Numbered from the stretch's first letter, positions 16,752-26,403 are shown. The stretch is 64,000 nt of DNA from JAGAJR01 sp048463395 (GCA_048463395.1 DBFWPL010000022.1:49198-113197); one strand, 5' to 3'. Notes: a model not told the origin generated them from the sequence alone. Made by a program: numbers and translations.

Positions 16752-18128
16752 ATTTTTGAAGCGTTAAGTGATAAGTTAAATTCGGCTTTTTCCAAGATAA
16801 CTTCTCGGGGTGTCTTGAATGAAAAGGATATTGATGAAGCCATGCGGGATATCCGTATCGCATTGCTGGAAGCCGATGTGTCTTTGCCGGTGGTTAAATC
16901 CTTTATTGCTCAGGTAAAAGAGCAGGCTTTGGGCGAAAAGGTTGTTAAGTCTGTCAAGCCGGGGCAGATGGTAATTAAAATTGTTCACGATGAGTTGGTT
17001 AAATTGCTCGGAGCCGAGAGCTCTGAGCTTAATTTAGCCGCCCAGCCTCCGGTATGTGTTTTAATGGTTGGCTTGCAGGGTTCCGGTAAAACCACTACAT
17101 CGGCTAAAATTGCCAATAAGCTGAAAGGCAAAAAGAAAGTATTGCTGGTTTCTTTAGATATTTATCGTCCGGCCGCTCAAGAACAATTGGCTCAGTTAGC
17201 TTCTCAGATTAATGTCGTGTCTTTGCCGATTATCAAAGGGGAAAAACCGGCGGAAACCACAAAAAGAGCCTTGAGTGAAGCCAAAAAAGGCGGCTTTGAA
17301 GTTGTAATCCTTGACTCAGCCGGTCGTCTGCACATCAATAATGAATTGATGGACGAGGTTGTTGAGGTTAAAAAAATCGCCAATCCGACGGAAACCTTGC
17401 TGGTTGCTGATGCAATGATTGGTCAGGATGCCTGCAATGTTGCCAAAGAGTTTAATGAAAAAGTCGGCATTACCGGTATTGTTCTGACCAGAATAGACGG
17501 CTCTGCCCGTGCTGGTGCGGCTTTGTCGATGAAGATGATTTCCGGTGCGGCAATCAAGTTTTTGGGGACCGGGGAAAAAATTGACGAGTTTGAGGAGTTT
17601 CATCCGGATCGTTTGGCCGGCAGGATTTTAGGACAGGGCGATGTCGTTTCTTTGGTGGAAAAAGCCATTGAAAACGTAGACCATGCCGAAGCCGAGAAGA
17701 TGGCAAAAAAAATGATGAAAGGCAAGTTTGATTTGGAAGATATGCTTGCCCAGTTAAAACAGGTTCAGAAGATAGGCAGTATCGGAAACATTATCGGAAT
17801 GCTTCCGGGGTTGTCTAAATTCAAAAATCAGATTGAGGAGGCCGGCGTCGGCGACAATCTGATAAAAAAACAAGAGGCGATAATTCTTTCTATGACACTC
17901 AAAGAAAGAAGAAATCCCGACATCATCAAAGCCTCCCGCAAAAAAAGAATTGCGGCGGGTGCCGGGGTGGAAGTTCATGAAGTCAACAAGCTGCTCAAAT
18001 CTTATGAGCAAATGTCGACGATGATGAAAAGAATGGGCAAAATGGGCGGCATGGGCTCCCTTTCTGCTCTGAAAAACGGTCCGTTGGGCGGAATGCTCGG
18101 CGGTATGGGAAAAGGGTTTCCGTTTTAA
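16752..18128 (+). CDS. ffh: Signal recognition particle protein Ffh (apparent AUU start)
   Basis: Ffh is the SRP GTPase that targets nascent membrane proteins to FtsY. G-domain motifs are GLQGSGKTTT, LDSAGRL (DTAGR variant) and TRIDGSARAG; the Met-rich M domain (MMKRMGKMGG, C-terminal Gly/Met tail) binds 4.5S RNA. The conserved N-terminal helix reads IFEALSDKLNSAF, colinear with MFE-type starts of the family, but its first codon is ATT at 16752, 8 nt after GAAGGA. The next ordinary start, TTG at 16815, has no good ribosome site and would remove 21 conserved residues. A stop (TGA, 16737) excludes any earlier start. 458 residues with the AUU start. Confidence 0.93.
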   Translation: MFEALSDKLNSAFSKITSRGVLNEKDIDEAMRDIRIALLEADVSLPVVKSFIAQVKEQALGEKVVKSVKPGQMVIKIVHDELVKLLGAESSELNLAAQPPVCVLMVGLQGSGKTTTSAKIANKLKGKKKVLLVSLDIYRPAAQEQLAQLASQINVVSLPIIKGEKPAETTKRALSEAKKGGFEVVILDSAGRLHINNELMDEVVEVKKIANPTETLLVADAMIGQDACNVAKEFNEKVGITGIVLTRIDGSARAGAALSMKMISGAAIKFLGTGEKIDEFEEFHPDRLAGRILGQGDVVSLVEKAIENVDHAEAEKMAKKMMKGKFDLEDMLAQLKQVQKIGSIGNIIGMLPGLSKFKNQIEEAGVGDNLIKKQEAIILSMTLKERRNPDIIKASRKKRIAAGAGVEVHEVNKLLKSYEQMSTMMKRMGKMGGMGSLSALKNGPLGGMLGGMGKGFPF

Positions 18129-18176
18129 GCCATAAGGCGGAAATCTTCAAGTTAACTAAATTTAAGGAGAATATAA

Positions 18177-18575
18177 ATGGCAGTTCGTATCAGACTATCT
18201 CGCGGTGGTTCTAAAAAGCGTCCTTTCTATCGTATTGTTGCTGCTGACCAAAGAGCACCTCGCGATGGTAGATATATCGAAAAATTGGGTACATACAATC
18301 CTCTGTTGCCGAGAGAGCACGCAGAAAGATTGGTTGTTGATCAGGATAAAGTAAAATCTTGGTTGAGCAAAGGGGCACAGCCGACAGAAAGATTGCAGAA
18401 ATTGTTTGCAAATCTGGGCCTTTGTGCAGCTCCTAAAATCAATGCACAGCCTAAAAAATCTGCTCCTAAAGCTAAAGCTCAGGAAAGAATGAAAGAAAAA
18501 GCCGAGAAAGCTGCCGCCGCTGCTGAAGCAGCAAAAGCTGCCGAAGCTGCTCCTGCAGAAGCATCTGCTGAGTAA
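18177..18575 (+). CDS. rpsP: 30S ribosomal protein S16
   Basis: A 132-residue S16 of the small subunit: the core MAVRIRLSRGGSKKRPFYRI and the following ~85 residues are canonical. A Lys/Ala-rich tail of ~45 residues extends it beyond the usual ~80-90, as in many alphaproteobacteria. AAGGAG precedes the ATG. Second gene of the ffh operon, 48 bases after ffh. Confidence 0.98.
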   Translation: MAVRIRLSRGGSKKRPFYRIVAADQRAPRDGRYIEKLGTYNPLLPREHAERLVVDQDKVKSWLSKGAQPTERLQKLFANLGLCAAPKINAQPKKSAPKAKAQERMKEKAEKAAAAAEAAKAAEAAPAEASAE

Positions 18576-18620
18576 TTTTGTTATTATTTAATGCTTTTTT
18601 GCACAAAACGGGAAACTGTT

Positions 18621-19166
18621 ATGGAAAATGAAAACAGAATTTGTCTGGGAACCATTGTTGGGGTTCACGGTATCAGAGGCGAAGTAAAGGTAAAGAGCTT
18701 TACTGAGGTTGCCGAGGACATTGACAGTTATGGTCCGGTTGAAGACAGGTCCGGAACAAAAAAGTTTACCATAAAAGTTACCGGTTATTCCAAAGGAATA
18801 TTGAGGGTAAAAATCAAAGGCGTTGACGACCGTAACACTTCCGAAAGCCTGATTGGCACGGAGTTTTATGTTTCCAGAGACGTTTTGCCGGATTTGGAGG
18901 AAGAGGAATTTTACCATACGGATTTAATCGGATTGGAAGTTCGCCTTCACACAACCGGAGAAAGTATCGGCAAAGTAAGCGGAATTTATAATTTCGGGGC
19001 CGGAGATGTTTTGGAAATAAAACTCAACGGCGGCAAGCTTGAGATGATACCTTTTACCAAAGAATATGTTCCTGAGATAAAAATTAAAGATGGTTATATT
19101 ATTGTTGAATCTGCTCAGCTGAACTTTGCTGAAGAAGAGGGAGAAAACATTGACAATGAAGGTTAA
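18621..19166 (+). CDS. rimM: Ribosome maturation factor RimM
   Basis: RimM assists 30S head assembly by binding S19. The 181-residue product has the N-terminal beta-barrel (GTIVGVHGIRGEVKVKSF) and the C-terminal PRC-barrel (DLIGLEVRL, FGAGDVLEI, IPFTKEYVP). The internal ATG at 18621 is preferred to the in-frame ATG at 18591 because the family begins at this residue. It overlaps trmD by 11 bases. Confidence 0.96.
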   Translation: MENENRICLGTIVGVHGIRGEVKVKSFTEVAEDIDSYGPVEDRSGTKKFTIKVTGYSKGILRVKIKGVDDRNTSESLIGTEFYVSRDVLPDLEEEEFYHTDLIGLEVRLHTTGESIGKVSGIYNFGAGDVLEIKLNGGKLEMIPFTKEYVPEIKIKDGYIIVESAQLNFAEEEGENIDNEG

Positions 19167-19845
19167 GGTATTAACCATATTTCCGGAATTATTTCCGGGA
19201 TTTCTGGGATATTCGTTAACCGGAAGAGCCTTGAAAGAAGGGCTTTGGTCTATGGAAACCGTAAACATCAGGGATTATGCTTTTGACAAGCATGGTTCGG
19301 TGGATGACACTCCCTGCGGAGGCGGTGCTGGTATGATTATGCGTCCGGATGTGTTGGGGGCGGCGATTAAAGCCAATTACAACGGCGGAAGAATAATCTA
19401 TATGAGTCCGAGAGGGAAGCCTCTTACCCAGACTTTAGTCCACGAATTGAGTTCAGAGACGGATATGACCATAATCTGCGGTCGGTTTGAAGGGATTGAC
19501 GAAAGAGTCATTGAAGCCTTCAACATAGAAGAGATAAGCATCGGAGATTATGTCCTAACCGGAGGTGAGCAGGCGGCACAAATTATGTTGGATGCTGTAG
19601 TGAGGTTGATTCCCGGAGTTTTGGGAAATACAGAGTCTCTGGAAGACGAGAGTTTTGAAACCGGTCTTTTGGAACATCCGCAGTACACCAGGCCGGTAGT
19701 TTGGGAAGACAGAAAAGTGCCAGAGGTTCTGATGAGCGGACATCATCAAAATATTGCCAAATGGCGGAAAGAAAAAGCATTAGAGTTAACAAAGGAAAAA
19801 CGACCGGATCTCTATAAGAAATATCTTGATTCTAAAGAGGTTTAG
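19156..19845 (+). CDS. trmD: tRNA (guanine-37-N1)-methyltransferase TrmD
   Basis: It methylates G37 of tRNAs to prevent frameshifting, using the trefoil-knot SAM site. Visible landmarks are VLTIFPELFPGFL at the start, DTPCGGGAGMIMRPDV, IICGRFEGIDERV, the knot segment EISIGDYVLTGGE, and the C-terminal RPVVWEDRKVPEVL. 229 residues. The start overlaps rimM, so the two are coupled. Confidence 0.98.
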   Translation: MKVKVLTIFPELFPGFLGYSLTGRALKEGLWSMETVNIRDYAFDKHGSVDDTPCGGGAGMIMRPDVLGAAIKANYNGGRIIYMSPRGKPLTQTLVHELSSETDMTIICGRFEGIDERVIEAFNIEEISIGDYVLTGGEQAAQIMLDAVVRLIPGVLGNTESLEDESFETGLLEHPQYTRPVVWEDRKVPEVLMSGHHQNIAKWRKEKALELTKEKRPDLYKKYLDSKEV

Positions 19846-19883
19846 GTATATAAGGTTAAAAAAATTTATAAAGGGTAAGACTT

Positions 19884-20288
19884 ATGAACATTATCGAAAA
19901 TTTAGAAAAAGAGCAGATGGACAAGCTCACAGAGGGAAAAAACATCCCTAATTTCAAAGCCGGTGATACTCTTAAGGTTCACACAAAAGTAAAAGAAGGC
20001 GACAGAGAACGTATTCAGGTTTATGAAGGTGTTTGTATCGCTCGTAAAAACGACGGCTTGAACTCTTCTTTCACAGTTAGAAAAATTTCTTTCGGTGAAG
20101 GCGTTGAGCGTGTATTCCCGTTGTACTCTCCGAACGTAGCTAAAATTGAAGTATCTCGTATCGGTAAAGTACGTCGTGCAAAAATGTACTTCTTGCGTGC
20201 ATTGCGTGGTCGTTCTGCTCGTATTGCCGATGACTTGGCTGCAGCCGCAAAAGCTCGTGAAGCTGAAAATAACAGCAATAACGCTTAA
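19884..20288 (+). CDS. rplS: 50S ribosomal protein L19
   Basis: A 134-residue L19 at the 30S-50S interface; typical segments are FKAGDTLKVHTKVKEG, RIQVYEGVCIARKN, VERVFPLYSPN and RRAKMYFLRALRGRSARI. Last gene of the ffh operon, followed by a strong terminator. Confidence 0.98.
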   Translation: MNIIENLEKEQMDKLTEGKNIPNFKAGDTLKVHTKVKEGDRERIQVYEGVCIARKNDGLNSSFTVRKISFGEGVERVFPLYSPNVAKIEVSRIGKVRRAKMYFLRALRGRSARIADDLAAAAKAREAENNSNNA

Positions 20289-20310
20289 TTTCGGCATATT
20301 GTTTCAACAA

Positions 20311-20338
20311 AACCCCGCTCATCCGGCGGGGTTTTTTG
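20311..20338 (+). terminator. Terminator of the ffh-rplS operon
   Basis: AACCCCGC (20311-20318) pairs with GCGGGGTT (20326-20333), followed by a T-rich tract. Confidence 0.9.
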
Positions 20339-20433
20339 TTGTAATAAAATTATATAAGAGAATTTATGGTTAAAAACGGATAATGTGATAGATAGGATTA
20401 TCTGAACGGTATCCTAAAGGGGATTGGTTTGGC

Positions 20434-21238
20434 ATGAGTAATCTGACATTAACTATATTTCAGAAAAGAAAGATTCAAATCTGAGTAAAAAAATAGGAGT
20501 TTGGGTGGCCTGTCAATCTCACCATCCGCTGATGATTTTTCAATAAAAACCACGCCCGCAGCTGACAGAATTTCTGACTTTCAAACTCCTTATGTAAATA
20601 AGATAACACAAGATATTGAAAATATCAACCCTGCTTTTAAAAGGTCATTTGTTGAGGCTTTAGCTGATGAGAACAGATGGCGGGTAATGAGAAATATTGT
20701 TCAATCCTATGTGTAAGATTCATTTGAACGGGAAAAATATTGGTAAGGAAACAAAGAAGCCAGTAGACAACTTATCTGTCAGTGGCGACTTTCTGTCTGA
20801 TATGGGGATAAGTCCCTCAGGAGAAAGTAACATCAATCTATCAAAAATTTGGGATGTGGTCAAGAATAATGATGTTTTGGTTGATACGATTTCCAGAGTT
20901 ATAGTATGTTTACAAAATGGTCGGGACTATATAGTTAAGAAATATAATGGGATAAGTAAAGAAAAGGAACAGTCTTTTTTTGACTTTGTTATAAAAAGGA
21001 TGGACAACTTTACAATAAATTTCCTGCTGATGAAAGTTATATTTCAAATCAGCTAAAAAAAGCCGCTGACAATATATCTATCAGCGGTCGGGTTTTGAAG
21101 CCTACGGGCGGTGGATATATCACGCCAGCTTCAGAACTTAAAAACAGTATACCACTCAAAAACATTGTTGTCAATTCTGAGCTCCCGAACATATCTAATT
21201 TGTATGAAGGGTTAACACCTTTTCAACAAAGTTTATAA
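20434..21238 (+). pseudogene. Decayed gene with frame breaks
   Basis: Coding-like sequence runs in three consecutive frame segments: 20501-20716 (GGLSISPSADDF...), 20697-21056 (in the next frame), then back to the first frame from ~20996 to the TAA at 21236-21238 (DGQLYNKFPADES...). The second break fits loss of one A in a short A-run near 20993. An ATG with 16 codons at 20434 may be the original start. SISPSADDF and GISPSGES look like a weak internal repeat. No family recognised. It fills the ~1 kb between rplS and the Asd-like gene. Confidence 0.6.
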
Positions 21239-21375
21239 AAAGTTTGTGTGCATTCCTTTTCAGATTCCAAAATAATTTGTTTTTTTTATTTTATAAATGC
21301 TTTATAAGATTATTATTTTATAAAGGTTTTTGTGTTATAAGCAATTCAATTATATTAATGAAAAGAGGTTTGAAA

Positions 21376-22392
21376 ATGAGTAAAATAGCCGTTGTCGGCG
21401 TCCAGGAAAGTATTGGCCGCGAAATTTTGAGTTTTTTGGAAGAGGATGGCGTAAAGGCTGCTGACGTTGTAGCTTTGGAACCGAAGTCTCCGCTCGGAAA
21501 TATGGTCTCTTACGGAGAAGATGATGATTTAGATGTTTTGAATCTGGATGATTTTGACTTTCAGAATATTGATGTTGCTGTTTTTGCGTCTTCTGATGAA
21601 ATTTCAAAGAGATATGTTCCCAAAGCTTTGGCTAAGGGGGTAAAAGTTGTTGACTGCTCCGGTGCTTATTTCGCCGAGGCAGATGTACCGATGATTATTA
21701 CCGGGATCAACGAAGACAAAGTTTATGACGCTCCGAGAGGTTTGGTATCTGTTCCGTCTGCAGCTGTAACGCAGATGTTGACTCCGTTAAAGGAGGTCAA
21801 CGAACAGTATAAAATCAAACGGATTGTCGCTTCGACTTATACCTCAACTTCGGCTTATGGCAAAGAGGCTATGGATGAACTGTTTAACCAGACCCGTAAA
21901 ATTTTTATGAATGACAGCTTGGTTGATGATCAGCAGGTGTTTAACAAACAAATCGCCTACAATGTCATTCCGCAGGTCGGTGAATTTATCGGTGATGAAA
22001 CCCAATGTGAATGGGCCATGAACGCCGAAACCAAAAAAGTGCTGGGCGGTGATGTTAAAGTTCATGCCAACTGTGCTTTTGTGCCGGCATTTATCGGCTG
22101 CGGCCAGTTTGTCAATGTAGAATGCGAAAAAGATATTGATGTCGACGAGGCTGCCTCTTTGATGAAAAAGGTCAAGGATGTGGTCGTTTTTGACAAACAT
22201 GTCGACGGCGGTTATGTCTGCCTGACCGATGTCCAGGGAGAAGACAATGTGTACGTCAGCCGTTTACGTCAGGATATTTCGGTGGAAAACGGTTTCAGTT
22301 TTTGGTGCGTGGCTGATAACCTGAGAGTTGGCGTTGCTAAAAACGCGTTTGCAATAATGAAAAAACTTTTGACTAAGGAAATCAAACAATAG
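21376..22392 (+). CDS. Aspartate-semialdehyde-dehydrogenase-like protein lacking catalytic residues
   Basis: The 338-residue protein follows the ASADH fold from end to end (N-terminal IAVVG, VVDCSGAY, STYTSTSAYGKEAMDEL, VPAFIG), but its active site is gone. Ala129 stands where the nucleophilic Cys of the NPNCST motif should be (VPSAAV), Phe235 replaces the substrate Arg, and Cys242 replaces the catalytic His of GHSE. The nucleotide-binding glycine loop is also altered (GVQESIG). It is therefore probably not Asd but a dead paralogue, comparable to Usg of gammaproteobacteria. The start at 21376 has AAAAGAGG 7 nt upstream. It is cotranscribed with the MscS gene 10 bases later. Confidence 0.85.
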   Translation: MSKIAVVGVQESIGREILSFLEEDGVKAADVVALEPKSPLGNMVSYGEDDDLDVLNLDDFDFQNIDVAVFASSDEISKRYVPKALAKGVKVVDCSGAYFAEADVPMIITGINEDKVYDAPRGLVSVPSAAVTQMLTPLKEVNEQYKIKRIVASTYTSTSAYGKEAMDELFNQTRKIFMNDSLVDDQQVFNKQIAYNVIPQVGEFIGDETQCEWAMNAETKKVLGGDVKVHANCAFVPAFIGCGQFVNVECEKDIDVDEAASLMKKVKDVVVFDKHVDGGYVCLTDVQGEDNVYVSRLRQDISVENGFSFWCVADNLRVGVAKNAFAIMKKLLTKEIKQ

Positions 22393-22402
22393 GAGCTTAT
22401 CT

Positions 22403-24886
22403 ATGGGCGGTTTTTTAAGACTTTTTTCTCTTGTAGGATTGTTAATCGGTTTGTGCACTCAGCCGTTACAGGCGGCAAATACCAAAGATGTGGATGCAAC
22501 AACTAAGGTTGTTGACAGTCTGACATCCGAGGAACTGGACTATCAACAGACCGGAAAACAATTGTCCGAGATTGAAAATCTGCTTAAAAGCGGCCAGATT
22601 TCCAGAGAGGATATCAGTGCCAAAGTCAAATATCTGGTAGAAATCCGCAGCAGTATCGTCGATGCCAAAAAACAATCAGAAAAAGAACTGGAATCAGCTC
22701 AGAAACGTTTGGAACTTTTGGGGGAGGCTCCCAAAGAAGGCGAAACGGAACTTGAGGTAATTACGCAACGCCGTAAAGAATTCAGTAAAGAAGAAGCGTT
22801 CCAAAAAGCCCGTGTTGCCGAGGCTGATATTCTTTTGGCAAAGATTGATGAACTGGATGTCTTGATTGTAAATGTCCGTAACAAGGAACTTATCGGAAAC
22901 CTTTTGGTTCGACAGGAACCATTAATTTATCCGAATGTGCTTTTTGCCTCAACCAAAGTTTTTGTGGAGTTCTTTTTTGATATTATAAAGTCTCCGCTGA
23001 TTTGGTATCAGGAAATCGGGTTGGAAAAACAGCAATATGTTAAGGCAAATTTGATACCTGTCGCCATATTGGTATTATTTTCCTTATGGTTGGGCGTGTA
23101 TCTGCGTTTGTGGATTATGCGAAAATTCGGCTATAAAAAAGACATTGAACATCCTCGTTACGGAACAAAAGTGTCGGCGGCTATTTTCGTTGCCGTGGCT
23201 TATGGGGTAATTCCGGCCACGATTATTGCCGGATTTATGATTTGGATGTATACGACCAAAGTTATGAATATTGGTTTTTTCGGTCTGGTCATAAACAGTT
23301 TTCTTTATTATTCGCTGTATGTTTTGCTCGCTAATGCAATTTCCAGAGTTTTGTTTGCTCCTTACAATGAAAAATGGCGTTTGGTTAATGTCAGTACGGA
23401 TAAAGCCAAAAGGGTAACGGCCGCTCTATATTTTACGGCGGTTGTTATCGGTGTCGGTGCGTTTTTGGAGCATGTAGCCGTTTCTGCAAATTATTCTTTG
23501 GAACTGATTTCGTTTATCAGTGCGTTGTCCTCCGGAGGTAAAGGGTTCTGTATCGTCCTGATATTAAAACGGTTGCTGTGGGATGATGAGACTGTTCCGG
23601 ATGAACAGGAAGAAAATCAGGAAATTGAGGAAGATGAAGAAATTAGTTCGTCATTTAAGATTATTTTCTTCACATCTCTGTTTTCATTAGGTGTGTTTGC
23701 CTTGGCCGTTTTCGGGTATCCGAAACTTTCCTCTTTCATTTTCAATCGGGTAATTCTGTCTGTTTTAATTATCGGAATTTTCCTAATTATCCGCAAAACC
23801 TTTAACGAAGCTATTCATCGTCTGTTGTTGTTGCGTTTTTGGGTAAAAACCTTCAAACTACGCCGCCGTCTTATCAGCAGACTGGATTTCTGGTCAAATC
23901 TTATTGTTGATCCGTTGCTTGGTTTGGGAGCCATTTTCAGCATTTTGAGTGTTTGGGGAGTTTCGACGGATTTATTAATTCAAAGCATTAAGAAAATATT
24001 CTTAGGATTTAAAATCGGAGGAGTTGAAGTCTCTTTGCTTTCCATTATTATCGGTATTGCGGCTTTCTTTATTTCGATTACGCTTGTAAAGTCTCTCCGC
24101 GTTCGTTTAATGAACAATGTTTTGAACAAAATAGCAATAGACGATGGAATCAAACATTCTCTGGATGCCGGTTTTGGTTTTCTGGGCTATGTTGTTTCTT
24201 TCCTGCTGGCAATAGCAATCATGGGCGGAAACCTAACAAATCTGGCCTTGGTTGCCGGTGCTTTGTCTGTTGGTATCGGTCTCGGACTTCAAAATGTGGT
24301 CAATAACTTTGTATCAGGAATTATCCTTTTGTTTGAGCGTCCGATCAAAGTCGGAGACTGGGTGATTATCAATGGCGAAGAAGGTCGGGTAAAACAAATT
24401 AATATTCGTTCTACCGAAGTTGAAACGTTCAGAAAAGCAAGTCTGATTATTCCGAATGCCAGCCTGTTGTCAACAACGGTAACCAATTTGACCCACAGCA
24501 ACAATGCGGCCCGCCTTGCCGTAACAGTGGGAGTCGCCTATGGTTCAGATACGCGTCTGGTGGAAAAAATTCTGCTTGAATGTGCAAATGCTCACAAACG
24601 GGTACAGAAAAAACCGGAACCTTATGTTATATTTAAAGATTTCGGAAGCAGCAGTCTGGAGTTTGAATTGCGTTGTTATACGACGGATATCTGGAACGGT
24701 TGGTCTATTCCGAGCGATTTGCGTTATGAGATAAACCGCCGCTTTGTTGAAGAGGGTATTGAGATACCGTTTCCGCAAATGGTTATCCACTCCGGCGATA
24801 AAGTTGCGGATAAAAGTCAATTTTATGCTCTTAAACGTCAAAACATGCTTGCAAAAAAAACAAAAGATGATACAAATCAAAACTGA
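22403..24886 (+). CDS. Large MscS-family mechanosensitive channel
   Basis: An 827-residue MscK/MscM-like channel that would release solutes on osmotic downshock. It has a signal peptide (cleavage after about residue 24), a periplasmic helical/coiled-coil region (~45-160) resembling DUF3772, about ten transmembrane helices, and the C-terminal MscS pore and beta domain (~590-800). The pore-lining helix reads ALSVGIGLGLQNVVNNFVSG, followed by FERPIKVGDWV. AGGAG precedes the start. It probably shares an operon with the Asd-like gene. Confidence 0.92.
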   Translation: MGGFLRLFSLVGLLIGLCTQPLQAANTKDVDATTKVVDSLTSEELDYQQTGKQLSEIENLLKSGQISREDISAKVKYLVEIRSSIVDAKKQSEKELESAQKRLELLGEAPKEGETELEVITQRRKEFSKEEAFQKARVAEADILLAKIDELDVLIVNVRNKELIGNLLVRQEPLIYPNVLFASTKVFVEFFFDIIKSPLIWYQEIGLEKQQYVKANLIPVAILVLFSLWLGVYLRLWIMRKFGYKKDIEHPRYGTKVSAAIFVAVAYGVIPATIIAGFMIWMYTTKVMNIGFFGLVINSFLYYSLYVLLANAISRVLFAPYNEKWRLVNVSTDKAKRVTAALYFTAVVIGVGAFLEHVAVSANYSLELISFISALSSGGKGFCIVLILKRLLWDDETVPDEQEENQEIEEDEEISSSFKIIFFTSLFSLGVFALAVFGYPKLSSFIFNRVILSVLIIGIFLIIRKTFNEAIHRLLLLRFWVKTFKLRRRLISRLDFWSNLIVDPLLGLGAIFSILSVWGVSTDLLIQSIKKIFLGFKIGGVEVSLLSIIIGIAAFFISITLVKSLRVRLMNNVLNKIAIDDGIKHSLDAGFGFLGYVVSFLLAIAIMGGNLTNLALVAGALSVGIGLGLQNVVNNFVSGIILLFERPIKVGDWVIINGEEGRVKQINIRSTEVETFRKASLIIPNASLLSTTVTNLTHSNNAARLAVTVGVAYGSDTRLVEKILLECANAHKRVQKKPEPYVIFKDFGSSSLEFELRCYTTDIWNGWSIPSDLRYEINRRFVEEGIEIPFPQMVIHSGDKVADKSQFYALKRQNMLAKKTKDDTNQN

Positions 24887-24896
24887 TTTGCAAAAA

Positions 24897-24972
<76 letters not shown>

Positions 24973-24979
24973 TTTTAAA

Positions 24980-25003
24980 AGTCCTCCGTAAGGAGGATTT
25001 TTT
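24980..25003 (+). terminator. Terminator after tRNA-Thr
   Basis: TCCTCC (24982-24987) and GGAGGA (24992-24997) form a stem with a GTAA tetraloop followed by six T. Confidence 0.85.
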
Positions 25004-25028
25004 ATAAGCGGATATAAAGGAGATACAC

Positions 25029-25373
25029 ATGCTGCCGCCTTTAGAAGAATTTTATCCGATTCTGATAGGAACCTACATACGCTATCAAACCGCCGGAACT
25101 CTGGTGAAGGCCCAAGAAGAAGGAAAAACGGAAATTCCCGCAACCAGATTTAAAATTGCTCCCGAATATTATGAACAGTTGAAGAATTGTGAAATTCAGT
25201 CTTCGTTGATTGGCTTGGAACTTGAATATGATGAAACAACGGGGATTTTGACCAGCACTTCGACACCTTATTTTGTTGAACAGTACGAAAATAAGATTAT
25301 GAGAGAAGTCGCCCTCAAGCAGGATACACAAAACGAAGGGCGTTATACCAAATTTATTGAACTTGTGGAATAA
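25029..25373 (+). CDS. Small unknown protein upstream of mutY
   Basis: A 114-residue soluble acidic protein without signal or membrane segments. AAGGAG lies 6 nt before the ATG, and the stop is 7 bases before the mutY start, so both are probably cotranscribed. No family recognised. Confidence 0.75.
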   Translation: MLPPLEEFYPILIGTYIRYQTAGTLVKAQEEGKTEIPATRFKIAPEYYEQLKNCEIQSSLIGLELEYDETTGILTSTSTPYFVEQYENKIMREVALKQDTQNEGRYTKFIELVE

Positions 25374-25380
25374 CGATTTT

Positions 25381-26403
25381 ATGGCGAAAGCAGAATTATC
25401 AAAACAGTTGTTAGCTTGGTATGCCGATTGTGGAAGAGAGTTGCCTTGGCGGGTAAAAGGCGGGGCTCATCCCAACCCTTATGTTATTCTGGTCTCGGAG
25501 TTTATGCTGCAGCAAACGGGGGTTAAAACGGTAATCCCTTACTTTCATCGTTTTATGGAAAGATTTCCGACCGTCAAAGCGTTGGCAGAAGCTTCGGAAG
25601 AGGAGGTTTATCTTTATTGGCAGGGATTGGGGTATTATTCTCGAGCCCGCTCTTTGCATACAACCGCCCGAATGATTATCAATGATTTTGACGGAGTTTT
25701 CCCTCAGGAAAAATCTCAGGTCCTGAAACTTAAAGGCATAGGCGAATATACGGTTGCCAGCTTTTTGACTTTGGCTTTTAATCAGCCGGAAACGGTTGTC
25801 GACGGAAACGTTATTCGGGTAATCTGCCGAATGTATGGGCTGACAGCTCCGATCTCAGAAATTATGGATACAATTCGGAAAAAAGCCGGAGAATTGACGG
25901 ATAAAGAAAATCCGGCGGATTATGCTTCTGCGATTATGGACTTGGGAGCAATGATTTGTACTCCGAAGAAACCGCAGTGCCTGTTGTGTCCATGGCGGGA
26001 ATATTGCCAAAGCAGAGATAATCCGAAGCTGGAGAGTATTCCTTCTCGGGCTAAACTTCCTAAGAAATATAAAGAAGGAAAAGTCTACCTCATCCAAAAC
26101 AACAAAGGCGAAGTGTTCATCCGTAAAAGAAATGAGAAAGGCTTGCTTTCCGGACTTTACGAATTTCCGTGGAGCGATGAAAAAGACTTATTTGTTGCAG
26201 ATAAGCCGCAAGATACAGGATTGGAAGTTTCTCATGTTTTTACGCATTTTAAATTAGTGTTGAAAATATATAGCCTTAAAAGAGATGGGGTTGAAACGAA
26301 CGGACATTTTGTAGCCTTGTCTTCTTTGCCGGACTATGCCTTCTCAACATTGATGAGAAAAGTTTATGAAAAAGCAAATAGGAATAAAATCCTTGACATT
26401 TAA
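25381..26403 (+). CDS. mutY: A/G-specific adenine glycosylase MutY
   Basis: MutY removes A mispaired with 8-oxoG. Its landmarks are LPWR near residue 21, SEFMLQQTGVKTVIPYF, the helix-hairpin-helix LKGIGEYTVASF with catalytic Asp in ETVVDGNVIRV, and the 4Fe-4S cluster CTPKKPQCLLCPWREYC. A NUDIX-like C-terminal domain (~230-335) recognises 8-oxoG. The ATG at 25381 is preferred to an in-frame ATG at 25357 because it begins the family's first helix. 340 residues. Confidence 0.96.
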   Translation: MAKAELSKQLLAWYADCGRELPWRVKGGAHPNPYVILVSEFMLQQTGVKTVIPYFHRFMERFPTVKALAEASEEEVYLYWQGLGYYSRARSLHTTARMIINDFDGVFPQEKSQVLKLKGIGEYTVASFLTLAFNQPETVVDGNVIRVICRMYGLTAPISEIMDTIRKKAGELTDKENPADYASAIMDLGAMICTPKKPQCLLCPWREYCQSRDNPKLESIPSRAKLPKKYKEGKVYLIQNNKGEVFIRKRNEKGLLSGLYEFPWSDEKDLFVADKPQDTGLEVSHVFTHFKLVLKIYSLKRDGVETNGHFVALSSLPDYAFSTLMRKVYEKANRNKILDI

